From: Geomonas limicola
GTDB taxonomy: Bacteria; Desulfobacterota; Desulfuromonadia; Geobacterales; Geobacteraceae
NCBI RefSeq assembly: GCF_014193675.1
Contig: NZ_BLXZ01000003.1
Coordinates: forward strand, 558,001 to 622,000
Length of the DNA: 64,000 bases
Reading direction: 5' to 3'
The notes beneath the pieces were generated by a model. It was not told the origin of the DNA. It made no database searches and was given only the letters and a program-made list of their open reading frames with translations. The position numbers and the translations under genes are program-made. Position 1 is the first letter of the stretch. Each line of letters begins with the position of its first letter. This document shows, piece by piece, positions 23,318 through 33,469 of the stretch.

Positions 23318-26110
23318 TCACCCGGTATTTCTTAAACCCGAGGCAATGCCGTTGATAGTTGCCGCCAGCACGAAGTCGATGTCGCCGTCACCCTGGCCGG
23401 CTCGTCTGCGCCGCAGGAGCTCGATCTGGATCAGGCTGAGCGGGTCGACGTAGGGGTTTCTGAGCTTGATGGACCGGGCCAACGCCGGGGTCTGCTCTAA
23501 CAGGGCCTGCTGGCCGGTGATCTGCAGGATGTGACGCCGGGAGCGCTGGAACTCCTCGACGACCATCCCGAAAACGCGCTCCCTCAAGGCCTGGTCGCTC
23601 ACCAGCTCGGCATAGAGACTCGCCAGGGGGAGATCGACCTTGGTGAGCGCCAACTCCACGTTGCGGATCAGGTCGTTGAAGATGGGGACCTTCACGAGCA
23701 TCTCCTGTAAAATCCGCAGGCCGTCGGGCTCCTCTGCCAGGAATCGCTCGACGGCCCAGCCAACACCGAACCAGGCCGGAATCACGTGCCGGCTCTGCAT
23801 CCAGCCAAAACCCCAGGGAATCGCCCGCAACTCGCTCAGCTCGCGGCTCCCCCCACGCTTGGCGGGCCGGGAACCGATCTTCGCAAGATCGAACTCCAAA
23901 AGCGGGGTCGCCTGCTCCAGGTAGGGCATGATGTCGGGGTTCTCGGCGATGTGCTCGCGGTAATAGCCGTAGGAAGCCTCGGAAAGCCGCTCGAGGGTCG
24001 CCTCCCAGGGGAGTTCGGCGGGCGGCTGCAGCTGCGGGGCGAGTACCCGCGAGGTGAGGCTTGCCGCCACCATGAGCTCAAGGTTGCGCTCGGCGAGGAT
24101 GGCGTCGGAATACTTCCAGTTGATGACCTCACCCTGCTCGGTGAGCCGCACGGCGCCGCTGAACCCTTCGGGGGGCTGCGCGGTTATGGCGCGGTAGGTC
24201 GGTCCGCCGCCGCGCCCCACGGTGCCGCCGCGCCCGTGGAAAAGCCGCAGGGTGACGCCACACTCGACTGCCACCTGCTGCAGGGCGCGGTGCGCCTTGT
24301 AGATCTCCCAGGTGCTGGTCAGCATGCCGCCGTCCTTGTTGGAATCGGAGTAGCCGAGCATCACCTCCTGGCGCCGTCCCCAGGAGTCGAGGTAGCGCGC
24401 GTAGTCGGGGCTCTGCCAGAGTTCCCGGCAGATCTGAGGCGCGTTGTGCAAATCGTTGATCGATTCGAAAAGCGGTACCGGCATAACACCCGGATCGCGC
24501 CCGTCGGCGCTCGCCGCGACCTGAACACCACAGAGTTCCATGAGCCAGATAAGCGAGGCTACGTCGTTTCCGGACTCGGAGCCGCTGATCACGTAGCTCG
24601 TGATCGCCTCGGGGGGATAGCTCCGTTTGAGCTCGGCCAGGGTGCGCAGGGTGTCGAGCAACGTGATGGTCTCGGGCGCCGCCCCGGCACCCTCCCCTGC
24701 CCCAGCTAAACCGAGGTCCTTACCGTGCGCGAGATCCTCGACTGCCCGGGTGTGTACCTTGGCGTGCTGCCGGATGTCCAGGGTATGCAGGTGGAACCCG
24801 AAGGTGTCGACCTGGCGCAACAGCGGATCGAGGTAGTGATAGGCCATCCGGTCGCCGCCGCGCTCGGCGAGACTTTGACGCACCAGCTTCAGATCGGCGG
24901 CGAAGGCGGCCGCGTCGGGATACCCCTCGGGATCGTGCGGGCCCAGCCGGGTAGCCTGCAGCCGGTGCAGCACCAGGGCCAGGAAACGCCGGTACTGCTC
25001 GCACTCCGGGTAGCCCGCAATTTTGGGGGCGAGCGCCGGATACTCGCGACAGTAGCGCTCGGTCGCTTCGGAAACTTCGGGTGCGAAGGCGACCCGGCAG
25101 CTGGACATGGTGAGCAGTTCGCGCAATTCATCGATCTGGGCGAGGTAGTAGGAGAGGATGGTTTCGCGCGCCAGGCGCAGCGCCTCGCCGGTGGTCTGGG
25201 TGGTGACAAAGGGGTTGCCGTCCCGGTCGCCGCCGGTCCAGGAGCCGAAGCGGATCACGGTGGGGAGCTCGGTGGCGCTCAGGTCCAGGTCGTACACCTC
25301 CCGGAAGGCGTCGGCCAGGTCCTGGTAGAAATGCGGCAGGGGCTGGATCAGCGAACCCGGGTAGTGGTTCAGGCTCATCCGGATCTCGTCGTGCACGGTG
25401 GGCTTGGTGCGGCGCACCTCGTCGGTCTGCCAGAGGGCGGTGATCTCGGTGAGGATCTCCCCCTGCCCGTGGGCCGCGGCGTGCGGGGTAAGCGGGAGCC
25501 GGTCCAGCTCCTCGAGAATCCGGGCAATGCGCCGGCGCTTGTAGAGTACCACCCGGCGCGCGACCTCGGTCGGATGCGCGGTAAAGACGGGAACCACCTC
25601 GACGTGCCCGAGCTGCTGCAGCGCCTCTTCCCCGGTAAGTCCCGCCTCGCGCAGGCGGCGCAGCGTGCCGCGCAGGGAGCCGGGCTTGTCGTGGTCTTCG
25701 GTACTGAGGCGCGCGGCGGTGAGCCGACGCTTGCGGTGGTTCGTCTCCGCCAGGTTGGTCAGTTCGAAGTAGGTCCCAAAGGCCTTGACGATGTGGTAGG
25801 CGTCGGCCACGGACATGCCGCGCACCAGCGCGACCATGCGCTCGATGATCCGGCGCCCTTCTTCGCTGGCGCCGGCCTCGACATCGCCGTCGTAGAGCTG
25901 GCGCAGCCGGATCGCCAGGTGGCGCAGCTCTTCTTCCGCTTCGTAGACCGCGACACCCGCCTGTTCGCGGATCACGGTGCCAAGGAGCATCCCCAGCGAG
26001 CGCACGTCGTGCTTGAGCGGGCGATCCTTGAGCGTGGGATCGCTGCCGGTCAGCTCATCGAGCCGCGCGCGCTGGTCCCGGACTACCCAGTACAGTTCCC
26101 GATCGCTCAT
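23318..26110 (-). CDS. ppc: Phosphoenolpyruvate carboxylase
   Basis: The 930-residue protein is full length for PEPC. The active-site His block VFTAHPTEVARR (His near 178), the GYSDSNKDGGMLTS block, and the phosphate-binding loop FHGRGGTVGRGGGP are all intact, and the end AATINGIASGLRNTG is canonical. The reaction is PEP plus bicarbonate to oxaloacetate and phosphate, an anaplerotic feed of the citric acid cycle in the cytoplasm. The start at 26110 follows AAGGAGGGGAGT. It is monocistronic. I see no regulatory site in the 26111-26644 upstream region apart from a dispersed repeat. Confidence 0.96.
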   Translation of the reverse strand: MSDRELYWVVRDQRARLDELTGSDPTLKDRPLKHDVRSLGMLLGTVIREQAGVAVYEAEEELRHLAIRLRQLYDGDVEAGASEEGRRIIERMVALVRGMSVADAYHIVKAFGTYFELTNLAETNHRKRRLTAARLSTEDHDKPGSLRGTLRRLREAGLTGEEALQQLGHVEVVPVFTAHPTEVARRVVLYKRRRIARILEELDRLPLTPHAAAHGQGEILTEITALWQTDEVRRTKPTVHDEIRMSLNHYPGSLIQPLPHFYQDLADAFREVYDLDLSATELPTVIRFGSWTGGDRDGNPFVTTQTTGEALRLARETILSYYLAQIDELRELLTMSSCRVAFAPEVSEATERYCREYPALAPKIAGYPECEQYRRFLALVLHRLQATRLGPHDPEGYPDAAAFAADLKLVRQSLAERGGDRMAYHYLDPLLRQVDTFGFHLHTLDIRQHAKVHTRAVEDLAHGKDLGLAGAGEGAGAAPETITLLDTLRTLAELKRSYPPEAITSYVISGSESGNDVASLIWLMELCGVQVAASADGRDPGVMPVPLFESINDLHNAPQICRELWQSPDYARYLDSWGRRQEVMLGYSDSNKDGGMLTSTWEIYKAHRALQQVAVECGVTLRLFHGRGGTVGRGGGPTYRAITAQPPEGFSGAVRLTEQGEVINWKYSDAILAERNLELMVAASLTSRVLAPQLQPPAELPWEATLERLSEASYGYYREHIAENPDIMPYLEQATPLLEFDLAKIGSRPAKRGGSRELSELRAIPWGFGWMQSRHVIPAWFGVGWAVERFLAEEPDGLRILQEMLVKVPIFNDLIRNVELALTKVDLPLASLYAELVSDQALRERVFGMVVEEFQRSRRHILQITGQQALLEQTPALARSIKLRNPYVDPLSLIQIELLRRRRAGQGDGDIDFVLAATINGIASGLRNTG

Positions 26111-26644
26111 ACTCCCCTCCTTGATCCTCGGTGTTCGAAGCTGCCAGCACCCGGCTTCTCCGCATGTGCGAGGAGGACCGGGGGCTTCCCATTAAAAGGG
26201 ACGATCCAAGGATAACTGGTCCTGGCGGATAGGCAATGAGGGTGGTGATGGAGACAGGTCGGTAGATCTGGAGCGATTAAGGCAAATCCCCCCTGTCCCC
26301 CCTTTTTCAAAGGGGGAGGAACGTGAGGCCGCCTGCAAGCGCTGGGAACGGACCCTCTTGAGGCTTCCCCAGAACCTCTATAAAAGGAGAGGACGCGGGG
26401 CCGACAGCGATCGCGGGACAGGGACCTTATCCTCGAGCCGGTACTTATCAGCACATTGCACTGGACAAGAAACCAATTTGAACGTATGTTCTGACGTCTA
26501 ACTATCAATAATTACTGGATGGAATCGGGCCTGACGTTCCCGGAACGTCTCGGGCCCGTCACGCGCCGGCTTTAACCTCTAAAGGGAGTTTTGCTTTCAG
26601 CCGAAACGGATAGTGGAGCAAATCACCCTTATGAGACAGGTGAC
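26111..26644. repeat. Divergent intergenic region with a dispersed GCAAATCCCCCCTGTCCCCC repeat
   Basis: At 26282-26319 GCAAATCCCCCCTGTCCCCC continues into a short CTTTTTCAAAGGGGG hairpin. The same block occurs at 39854-39890. The region separates ppc (minus) from a kinase (plus), so it must hold both promoters; neither is clear to the eye. Confidence 0.5.
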
Positions 26645-29272
26645 ATGGAACAGGTTCCCGAACTCCGACAGAAAAAAGACGCCCTGGCTTCGCGCCGCTT
26701 CCTGATGCGGCTCATGACCGGGGTGCTGGTCGTCCTGGTCTCCGTGACCGGGCTGGCCGTGCTGTCCCTGTACCGCAGCAAACAGCAGTACGACAGCCGG
26801 ATCGCGGTACAGACCCAGAACCTGGCCCAGTCGCTCAACTTAAGCCTCACCGGGATCCTGGACAAGGCGAGCGTCGCCATCTTCGCCGTCAAAAAGGAAC
26901 TGGAGCAGCAGGCCCAGACCGGCGGCGTCAACCCGGAACGGATCCACAACTACCTCGCCGAGCACAAGGCACGCCTCCCCGAGGTGGACGGGCTCAGGGT
27001 CGCCGATGCCCAAGGCTTCATCCGCTACGCCGACCACAGCACCGACCTCCCCCGCATCAACCTGAGCCACCGCGACTACTTCAAGGAACTGCGCGACAAT
27101 CCGCAACGCAGGGTCGTCATCGGCAAGCCGGTCCTTGGCATGCTCTCCAAGAAGTGGCAGGTCTTGATCGCCACCCGGGTGGACAACCCGGACGGCAGCT
27201 TCGCCGGCATCGCCTACGCGGCAATCTCCCTCGATTACCTCTCCCGCCTCTTCGCCACGCTGGACCTGGGACACGACGGGGTGATCAACCTGCGCGACCG
27301 GGACCTCCACGTGGTGGTGCGCTACCCGGACATTTCCGGCAACCCGACGGTTGGGAGCAAGCTGGTATCGCGCGAGCTGAAGGCCCTGGTCGGCGCGGGT
27401 CGCAACAAGGGGACCTACCAAAGCAAGGGGAGTGTCGACCCGATAGAGCGCGTGATCTCCTTCCAGAAGCTCCCCGACTACCCTCTGTACATCGCCGCCG
27501 GCCTCTCGATCAGCGAGAACCTGGCCCCCTGGTACCAGGAGGTCAAGGGGACCCTGGCGCTGTGCCTTCTCTTGAGCGCCATCCTCTCCTTGAGCGCCCT
27601 TTTGCGCTACCGCAAATACCAGCAGGAGAAGCTGGGGGAGCGCCGGCTGAGCGAGTACCAGGAACAGCTCGAGGAGACGGTACAGCTGAGAACGAGCGAG
27701 CTGGAGCTGCGCAACCGGCAGCTTGCCGACGAGATCGGGCTGCGCAAACAGGCCGAGGCGGAACTGGAAAAGGCGGCGGTCATCATGCAGAAGATGTCGG
27801 ACGTGGTGCTCTGGGTGTCGGCGGACGGAAAGATCCTCTACGCCAACGACGCGGCCTCCAAGCTGCACGGCTACAGCGGCGAGAACCTGCGCCGCATGAC
27901 GGTGCTCGACCTCAACCCGAATTTCGATGCAGCCTCGTGGCAAAGCCACTGGGAGGATCTCAAGCGCGAGGGGACCCTGACCATCGAGACGCTGAACCGC
28001 AGCCTCAGCGGCCGGGAGTTCCCCGTGGAGGTGACCGCGAACTACCTGTGCCTGGACGGCGCCGAGTTCAACTGTGCCATCATCCGGGACATCACCGAGC
28101 GCCGGGAGGCCGAGGGTGAGAAGCAGCTCCTCATGCAGCAGCTCTTCCAGGCCCAGAAGATCGAATCGGTGGGGCGGCTGGCCGGCGGGATCGCCCACGA
28201 CTTCAACAACCTGCTCACCCCGATCCTGGGGTATGCCGAACTCCTCAAGATGGACCTGCCACCCGAGGGGAACCACTACCGCCGGGTCGACCTGATCACC
28301 CAGGCCGGCGACAAGGCGAAGGTGCTCATCAAGCAGCTCCTCGGGTTCGGACGCCAGCAGGTCCTGGACATGAAGCTGGTGGACGTAAACGAGGTGGTGC
28401 GCGACTTCTACGAGATTCTGCGCCGGACCATCAGGGAGAGCATCGACATCCGGCTCTCCCTGTGCCAGGAGTCCCTCGGGGTGCGCGCCGATGTGAACCA
28501 GCTGGAGCAGATCGTCATGAACCTCGCGGTGAACGCCCAGGACGCCATCGGGGACAGGGGGGCGATCCGTATCGAGACGGCCCGGATTGTGGTGGACCAG
28601 GAGTACGCCCGCCAGCACGCCGAGGCAAGTCCGGGGGAATACCTGATGCTCGCGGTGATCGACAACGGCAGCGGCATGAGCGAGGAGATCCGCTCGCACA
28701 TCTTCGAGCCGTTTTTCACCACCAAGGGGATCGGCAAGGGGACCGGGCTGGGACTGGCCACCATCTACGGGCTGGTCAAGCAGCACAACGGCCACATCTC
28801 GGTCGAGAGCGAGCCGGGGCGCGGCACCGTCTTCAAGGTCTTTTTACCGGTGACCGGCGAGGCCCGGGAGGCGGCAGTACCGGTACCGGAGCGCCTGCCG
28901 CGGCAACGGGCGCGCGAGGCGCGGCTTTTACTGGTGGAGGACAGCGAGGTGGTGCGGGACATGGTGGCGGATCTCATGGTGAGTTCCGGCTACCGGCCGC
29001 TGGTCGCTGCAACGCCGATGCAGGCCTTGCGGCTCGCGCACCAGCACGACATCGACCTGATGGTGACCGACGTGGTGATGCCCGACATGAGCGGGCCGGA
29101 ACTGTACCGGGAGCTCGTGAAGATCCGACCCGAGGCGAAGGTGCTCTACATGTCCGGGTACACCTTCGACGTGGAGGTGGAGGGGCGCGACCTGGACGAG
29201 GGGATCCACTTCCTGCAGAAGCCCTTCGCGGTGAACGACCTCACCGACAAGATCGATACCATCCTGGGGTAG
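26645..29272 (+). CDS. Membrane hybrid sensor histidine kinase (Cache-PAS-HK-REC)
   Basis: The start could be ATG 26645 or an in-frame TTG at 26591; both have weak ribosome binding sites. From 26645 it is 875 residues. Membrane segment 1 (about 20-43) is followed by a Cache-like periplasmic sensor (about 45-295, with [20 protein letters not shown] as in PDC sensors), membrane segment 2 (about 302-322) and a coiled coil. Next are a PAS domain (about 385-500), the phospho-His in [13 protein letters not shown] (near 517), ATPase boxes ([27 protein letters not shown]) and a receiver with [11 protein letters not shown] (Asp near 808). The sensor half is homologous to that of the 2608-5505 kinase. 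Monocistronic. Confidence 0.92.
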   Translation: MEQVPELRQKKDALASRRFLMRLMTGVLVVLVSVTGLAVLSLYRSKQQYDSRIAVQTQNLAQSLNLSLTGILDKASVAIFAVKKELEQQAQTGGVNPERIHNYLAEHKARLPEVDGLRVADAQGFIRYADHSTDLPRINLSHRDYFKELRDNPQRRVVIGKPVLGMLSKKWQVLIATRVDNPDGSFAGIAYAAISLDYLSRLFATLDLGHDGVINLRDRDLHVVVRYPDISGNPTVGSKLVSRELKALVGAGRNKGTYQSKGSVDPIERVISFQKLPDYPLYIAAGLSISENLAPWYQEVKGTLALCLLLSAILSLSALLRYRKYQQEKLGERRLSEYQEQLEETVQLRTSELELRNRQLADEIGLRKQAEAELEKAAVIMQKMSDVVLWVSADGKILYANDAASKLHGYSGENLRRMTVLDLNPNFDAASWQSHWEDLKREGTLTIETLNRSLSGREFPVEVTANYLCLDGAEFNCAIIRDITERREAEGEKQLLMQQLFQAQKIESVGRLAGGIAHDFNNLLTPILGYAELLKMDLPPEGNHYRRVDLITQAGDKAKVLIKQLLGFGRQQVLDMKLVDVNEVVRDFYEILRRTIRESIDIRLSLCQESLGVRADVNQLEQIVMNLAVNAQDAIGDRGAIRIETARIVVDQEYARQHAEASPGEYLMLAVIDNGSGMSEEIRSHIFEPFFTTKGIGKGTGLGLATIYGLVKQHNGHISVESEPGRGTVFKVFLPVTGEAREAAVPVPERLPRQRAREARLLLVEDSEVVRDMVADLMVSSGYRPLVAATPMQALRLAHQHDIDLMVTDVVMPDMSGPELYRELVKIRPEAKVLYMSGYTFDVEVEGRDLDEGIHFLQKPFAVNDLTDKIDTILG

Positions 29273-29291
29273 GTGCCGGCTGCGGCCCAAT

Positions 29292-29336
29292 CCAACAAAA
29301 AGGGGGACTGCCATGCGGCAGCCCCCTTTTTGTTGG
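29292..29336. terminator. Bidirectional rho-independent terminator
   Basis: CCAACAAAAAGGGGGACTGC pairs with the complementary arm ending CCCCCTTTTTGTTGG at 29336. T-runs lie on both strands, so it ends the kinase (plus) and the cohesin-like gene (minus). Confidence 0.85.
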
Positions 29337-29371
29337 AGCCCTGCACCCGGAAGACCCGGGCCGCGCCCCCC

Positions 29372-29872
29372 TTAGGGGAGGACGACCTGCAGCGACGCGG
29401 TGACGCCGGATACCGGCTGCAGGAACAGGTCGGAGGCGTTCAGTTCGGTCAGCAAGAAGTCGTCGGCAACGGGACGGGCTCCCGTGGCCAGATTGCAGGT
29501 CACCGTCGCGAACTCCCCGTTGCCAAAGCCCGCTGCAAGATTGCTGCTCACCACGATGGCGATGGTGGCCCTGGCAGCGCCGGACGCGGGGACGTAGACG
29601 GACGGTCCCACCGTCCCCGGTACCGCTATTCCGGATACCGCCACCACCCCGTTGGCGACCCCGGTCTCGCTGGCCGTCACGCTTACCCCGGCGGGGAGCG
29701 TCACCTTGACGGCTGCCCCCGCCAACGGGACCGCAGCCCCCGCGAGGCTTATCCGCAGTACCGCCTTGGCAGAAGGGGTGCTATCCGTCGCGACGCCACC
29801 AGAATCGCCGCAACCGGCCATGCTTAAAACAAGCGGAATCAACGCGAGTACACCAAAGAACAGACGTTTCAT
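29372..29872 (-). CDS. Lipoprotein with cohesin-like domain
   Basis: The start at 29872 (MKRLFFGVLALIPLVLSMAGC) gives a lipoprotein signal with the lipobox Cys at residue 21, so the 166-residue protein is predicted to be lipid-anchored. The rest (about 45-165, AAVKVTLPAGVSVTAS and ATIAIVVSSNLAAGFGNGEF followed by ATVTC) has the beta-sandwich pattern of cohesin or cohesin-like modules, with the phrase FGNGEFATVTC typical of Geobacter versions. It starts 24 bp downstream of the dockerin gene on the same strand, so they form an operon. The cohesin call is moderate. Confidence 0.72.
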   Translation of the reverse strand: MKRLFFGVLALIPLVLSMAGCGDSGGVATDSTPSAKAVLRISLAGAAVPLAGAAVKVTLPAGVSVTASETGVANGVVAVSGIAVPGTVGPSVYVPASGAARATIAIVVSSNLAAGFGNGEFATVTCNLATGARPVADDFLLTELNASDLFLQPVSGVTASLQVVLP

Positions 29873-29895
29873 GGGTAGTCTCCTTGCCACGCGTG

Positions 29896-32313
29896 TCAAA
29901 GGCTGAACATCCTGCGCAGGATGCCGATCACGTCGAAGATATCGATCTTGCCGTCACCCTTGGAAAGCCCGGTTGCGGGGTCCAGCGGGGCGATGTCCCC
30001 GGTGTCCAGGTCGGCGTCGGTCGCCGTGAGGGCACCGGTCACGATGCGCACGGCCTTGAGGGCGTCGACAAGCGTCGGAATGCTCCCTTCCGTGGCAAGT
30101 ATGCCGTTACGCAGCGGTGCCCGGAAAGGGACCTCGGTCCAAGCGCCCCAGGCCTTGCCGTCGAAGAGCCGGACGCGCAGGTAATAGACGGTGCCGGGGA
30201 CCAGGAGCTCCCCGTTGTAGCGCACCACGCTACTCGCACCGGTGAAGGTGATTGGGCTCCACATGATGTTGCCGGTGGCAGCGGCGCCGGTCCAGACCTG
30301 GACGTCGAAGGCGGTCTGGGCGTCCTGGGTCGGGCTGTAGTAGCTCCAGCGGATGTTCCCCCCCAGCGAGGAGAGCCCGCCGGCGGGGATGCTGGGTGGC
30401 ACGTGATCGGGGAGGCCGGACCACTTGAATTCGGTCCAGCGGTTGCGCTCGCCGGAGCCGAAGTAGAGGGCCTGGCTGTCGACGGCTGCGACCAGATCTT
30501 TGATGTCGCTACCGCCTCTCATGTCGATGGCCGTGGCGAGCACACCGGTGATGCTATCGACCGTCATGCCGACGTAGTCGATATAGGCCGACTCGTAGCG
30601 GTAGTCCTGCCAGATGCGCACCTTGAACTCGCCGCTGGGGTCGGGGAGATAGGAGGAGAGGTCGAAGACCTTGGTTTCCATATTGGACGAGCTGGTGGAA
30701 GTAAAGGAAACCGCGTCACGCTGGACCCAGGTGGTGCCGTTCCAGGTATAGATGAAGAAGGTGTCGCCATGGGGGATGTAGTACCCTTCGCTCACCAGGA
30801 GGAAATCCCGCGCCTGGCCATCGGCAAGCGGAGGGGCCGTGAAGGAGGCGCCGAAGGCGTTGCCGCTCCCCATCTGCACGGACTGGCCGTCGGCGGCGTT
30901 GAGGACCTCCCGTACGTCCCGGCCGCCGTAGCTCGCCGCAGCGAGGTTCAGCTCGGTCACGCCAAAGGGAGGCTGTGCCCCCGGCGACAGGGCCACCAGG
31001 TCGACCTCGTGGAACTTTACGTCGTGGGAGATGGAACTCAGACGCATCTTGAAGGGCTGCGGCGGGTCGGGGAGGTACCGGGTGACATCGAAGGCCCCCA
31101 CGGACCAGTCGAAGCGCGGGTTGAGCCGGCCGATCTCCTGCCAGGAACCGGCGGGACCGGCAACCTGGAGCAGCACGGCGGGGGGCTCGGTGTAGGGGAC
31201 GGCATCCCCCTCGCCCCGGATGAACCCCTTGATGCGCAGGACCACCCGGGCTCCACCGGCAGGATCGACGGCCGGGAAGCTCACATCGAGGTAGTCCCCG
31301 CCATAGGCTTGGTATCCGGCATTGTTCGCAGTCGCCACCAATCCCCGGACCTCGCCGCCCACCTTGTTCAATGCCGAAAGGGGTGCGAGGAGAGCCGCCG
31401 GCTTGTAGGCGGCAAGGGTGCCGTGGCTGTCCGGGGCCACCGCCACGTCCGGGGCATGATCGATGGTCTTGAGGGCGAGGTAGTCGGTCCAGGAGTCCTC
31501 CGCCTCAAGCTCGCGCACCTCGATCCGGTACTGCCCATCTTGCGGGACGAGCGGTTTCTGGAGCAGGTAGAAGTCGCGCTGCTTCCCTGCCACGCCGCGG
31601 GCCACCGAGTAGATGTCGTTGTCCTGAACGAAACGGGTGCCGTCCCAGGTGAAGGCCCAGGGGCAAGAGGCATAGTCGGCAGGGTCCTCCCAAGCCCGCA
31701 GGGTGAGGGTCTTGGAGGGGGTCGGGAGGTCGACGATGGTAATAGCCACGTCGTCGAGATAGAACCCCACGTCCGCGGCGTCGCTCGCCATGAAGCAGTA
31801 AAAGCGCAGGTTGACGGTCTGCCCCGCGAACTCCGAGATGTCCAGGTCGTAGCGCTGCCAGCCTCCGGCCATCTTCTCCAGGAGATGTGCCAGTTTTTTC
31901 CAGGTCTGCTTGTTGTCGCTGGAAATGTAGATGTCGCCGTAGCCTGCGTTGCTGGCCATGACGGCGACTTCGATGTAGGCGTGGAAGCTCAGCCTGGCGA
32001 CCTGTCCGGCGGCCAGAGTGGGGATGGTGATGGCGGGAGAAACGACGTTGCCGGTACCCGAGGTGATGGCACTCAGGCTGGTGCCCCAGCACTTCTGACC
32101 GCCGTTACAGGCCGCGGGCCCTTCCGGTTTTGCCGCGGTGTTGGGGGCTCCGTACTGCCAGAACCCCTCGTCGGCCTGGTATTGGCCGTTGTCCTGTTCG
32201 AACCCGGTCGCGTAGATGACCCGCTCGGCGGCGAGGCCCTGGGTGGGCAAGATGGCGAAACACGTAAGGAGAGTCAAAAGTATCCGGTAGAGAAGAGGTC
32301 GTTTTGCGAACAT
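29896..32313 (-). CDS. Large secreted protein with C-terminal dockerin
   Basis: The 805-residue protein has a signal peptide (RILLTLLTCFAILPTQGLAA). An N-terminal beta-sandwich (about 30-190, VIYATGFEQDNGQYQADEGF, FYLDDVAITIVD) resembles MAM or choice-of-anchor-J domains. The middle (about 200-640) is an unrecognised repeat of beta structure. A type III fibronectin-like region (about 650-740) leads to a dockerin-like end (about 748-805: DALKAVRIVTG, DADLDTGDIAPLD, GDGKIDIFDVIGILRR) with two calcium-loop-like motifs. Dockerins bind cohesins, and a cohesin-like lipoprotein is encoded directly downstream. A sigma-54 promoter with paired activator sites precedes it. Confidence 0.78.
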   Translation of the reverse strand: MFAKRPLLYRILLTLLTCFAILPTQGLAAERVIYATGFEQDNGQYQADEGFWQYGAPNTAAKPEGPAACNGGQKCWGTSLSAITSGTGNVVSPAITIPTLAAGQVARLSFHAYIEVAVMASNAGYGDIYISSDNKQTWKKLAHLLEKMAGGWQRYDLDISEFAGQTVNLRFYCFMASDAADVGFYLDDVAITIVDLPTPSKTLTLRAWEDPADYASCPWAFTWDGTRFVQDNDIYSVARGVAGKQRDFYLLQKPLVPQDGQYRIEVRELEAEDSWTDYLALKTIDHAPDVAVAPDSHGTLAAYKPAALLAPLSALNKVGGEVRGLVATANNAGYQAYGGDYLDVSFPAVDPAGGARVVLRIKGFIRGEGDAVPYTEPPAVLLQVAGPAGSWQEIGRLNPRFDWSVGAFDVTRYLPDPPQPFKMRLSSISHDVKFHEVDLVALSPGAQPPFGVTELNLAAASYGGRDVREVLNAADGQSVQMGSGNAFGASFTAPPLADGQARDFLLVSEGYYIPHGDTFFIYTWNGTTWVQRDAVSFTSTSSSNMETKVFDLSSYLPDPSGEFKVRIWQDYRYESAYIDYVGMTVDSITGVLATAIDMRGGSDIKDLVAAVDSQALYFGSGERNRWTEFKWSGLPDHVPPSIPAGGLSSLGGNIRWSYYSPTQDAQTAFDVQVWTGAAATGNIMWSPITFTGASSVVRYNGELLVPGTVYYLRVRLFDGKAWGAWTEVPFRAPLRNGILATEGSIPTLVDALKAVRIVTGALTATDADLDTGDIAPLDPATGLSKGDGKIDIFDVIGILRRMFSL

Positions 32314-32579
32314 AACTCAGCTCCTTTCTGCGGTTTTGAAAGCATCCTCGATGGTGTGCCGACCTGTTGTCGTGCGAAGCTACTCGATCCACCTCCTTTT
32401 TCTTCAGAAAAGACGTGCTGGCCCTTTCCCGTATCGCTATCGTTTCTGCTGCGGAAATCTTCGGGCGTGCAAAAATGCGCCTTTCCCGGCACCGAACGGG
32501 CGCGCCTTTTTTAAGGCGGGGAGAGCGGTACGGGTAACCTCAAAGACAACGCAGGGTAGCGGGATATAAGGAGATGTGA
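32314..32579 (-). other. Long 5' leader of the dockerin gene
   Basis: If the sigma-54 promoter at 32580-32595 is used, the leader is about 255 nt. It contains a G- and C-rich stem region near 32480-32520. I compared it by eye with c-di-GMP/cGAMP riboswitch cores and found no convincing match. Confidence 0.4.
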
Positions 32580-32595
32580 CGCAAGTTACATGCCT
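32580..32595 (-). promoter_or_regulatory. Sigma-54 (-24/-12) promoter
   Basis: On the minus strand AGGCATGTAACTTGCG fits GGCAYG-N4-TTGC with exact 12-bp GG-to-GC spacing. It lies about 52 bp from the nearest activator-type site at 32648. Confidence 0.65.
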
Positions 32596-32647
32596 TAGGG
32601 GATGTTGTTGATTGCAGGGAGATTAGCGGTGGGCGCATGCCAGAAAC

Positions 32648-32686
32648 TGTAAGATCTTCCGACATCACCTGTAAGATTAATCGACA
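32648..32686 (-). promoter_or_regulatory. Twin 17-bp activator-type sites
   Basis: TGTAAGATCTTCCGACA (32648-32664) and TGTAAGATTAATCGACA (32670-32686) start 22 bp apart, the same spacing as the pair at 1089-1127. The first is an imperfect palindrome. The rest of the 32687-32787 stretch holds nothing I can name. Confidence 0.65.
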
Positions 32687-32787
32687 CTACTTGTAGTGCC
32701 AGGGACGAGTGTAGGGGAAGGGGGCTGCCGGGAAGGGCCCGAGCCGGAGCCCACTGTCAGCAAAAGGGAGCTAAGGGACGAGCCTAC

Positions 32788-33153
32788 TTACAGGAGGTAT
32801 TCGCAGTAGACCTGGTCGAGCTCGCGGCGCCAGGCGGCGGCCGGGTTGGCTAGGTCGCGGCCGTGCTTTTCGGCGAGCAGTACGAACTCGAGCCTGGGCT
32901 CGATCTCTCCGAGCACGTCGACCACCAGCGCCGGGAGCAGCGGGCGACCTTCCTGGGCCTCTTCGGTACCTAGTTCGAACAAAAGCCTGGTGAGCCGGGG
33001 ATCGTCCGGCGTAAGTTCGATGGTCCTGATGCGCTCGACCAGGGCGGCGCAGGTGATGAGCTCCTTGGCCCGGGCAGTTTCCACCAGCACCCTTCTCGCC
33101 TCGGACTTTGCCGCGTCCCAGACCCCGAGTTTGAACCCGTAGTTTCCCAGCAT
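32788..33153 (-). CDS. Hypothetical protein
   Basis: The start at ATG 33153 (MLGNYGFKLGVWD) gives 121 residues; the longer frame from 33237 lacks a good leader. The product is predicted soluble and mostly helical (AAKSEARRVLVETARAKELI; EEAQEGRPLLPALVVDVLG). No family or motif is recognised, but composition and codon use match the core genes. It stands alone. Confidence 0.65.
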   Translation of the reverse strand: MLGNYGFKLGVWDAAKSEARRVLVETARAKELITCAALVERIRTIELTPDDPRLTRLLFELGTEEAQEGRPLLPALVVDVLGEIEPRLEFVLLAEKHGRDLANPAAAWRRELDQVYCEYLL

Positions 33154-33261
33154 GACGTGTCTCCGTGTTCTTGGTTGAAAGCCGGGGCTTAGGGTATGAT
33201 GTTCTTGGTGTTTTTGCAAGAGGGCATGAAGGACCAAAGCGACGAACAGGACAATGAAGAC

Positions 33262-33402
33262 AACAATTGACGATGGACAATTGACAATTGACGATGGGCA
33301 CGGCCCCAGCCCAGCCCAGCCCAGCCCCCAGTCCCCAGTCCCCAGTCCCCAGTCCCCAGTCCCCAGTCCCCAGTCCCCAGTCCCTAGTCCCTAGTCCCTG
33401 CC
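33262..33402. repeat. Microsatellite: ACAATTGACGATGG repeats and (AGTCCCC)n
   Basis: ACAATTGACGATGG occurs twice at 33272-33298, then CCCAGCC-type 5-mers, then about 10-12 copies of the 7-bp unit AGTCCCC up to about 33402, the last ones changed to TAGTCCC. It lies in the 33154-33469 gap. Confidence 0.8.
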
Positions 33403-33469
33403 TTTAGCCCCTGCCTCATCCCCCGATTTTCCTTTCCCGTTTCCTGCCCGATGGGCTACAATCCGCGCC

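Noticed and set aside
32314-32579. Riboswitch (c-di-GMP or cGAMP type) in the dockerin leader
   Set aside because: Some GAAA-like loops are present but the conserved core and receptor sequences could not be matched by eye.
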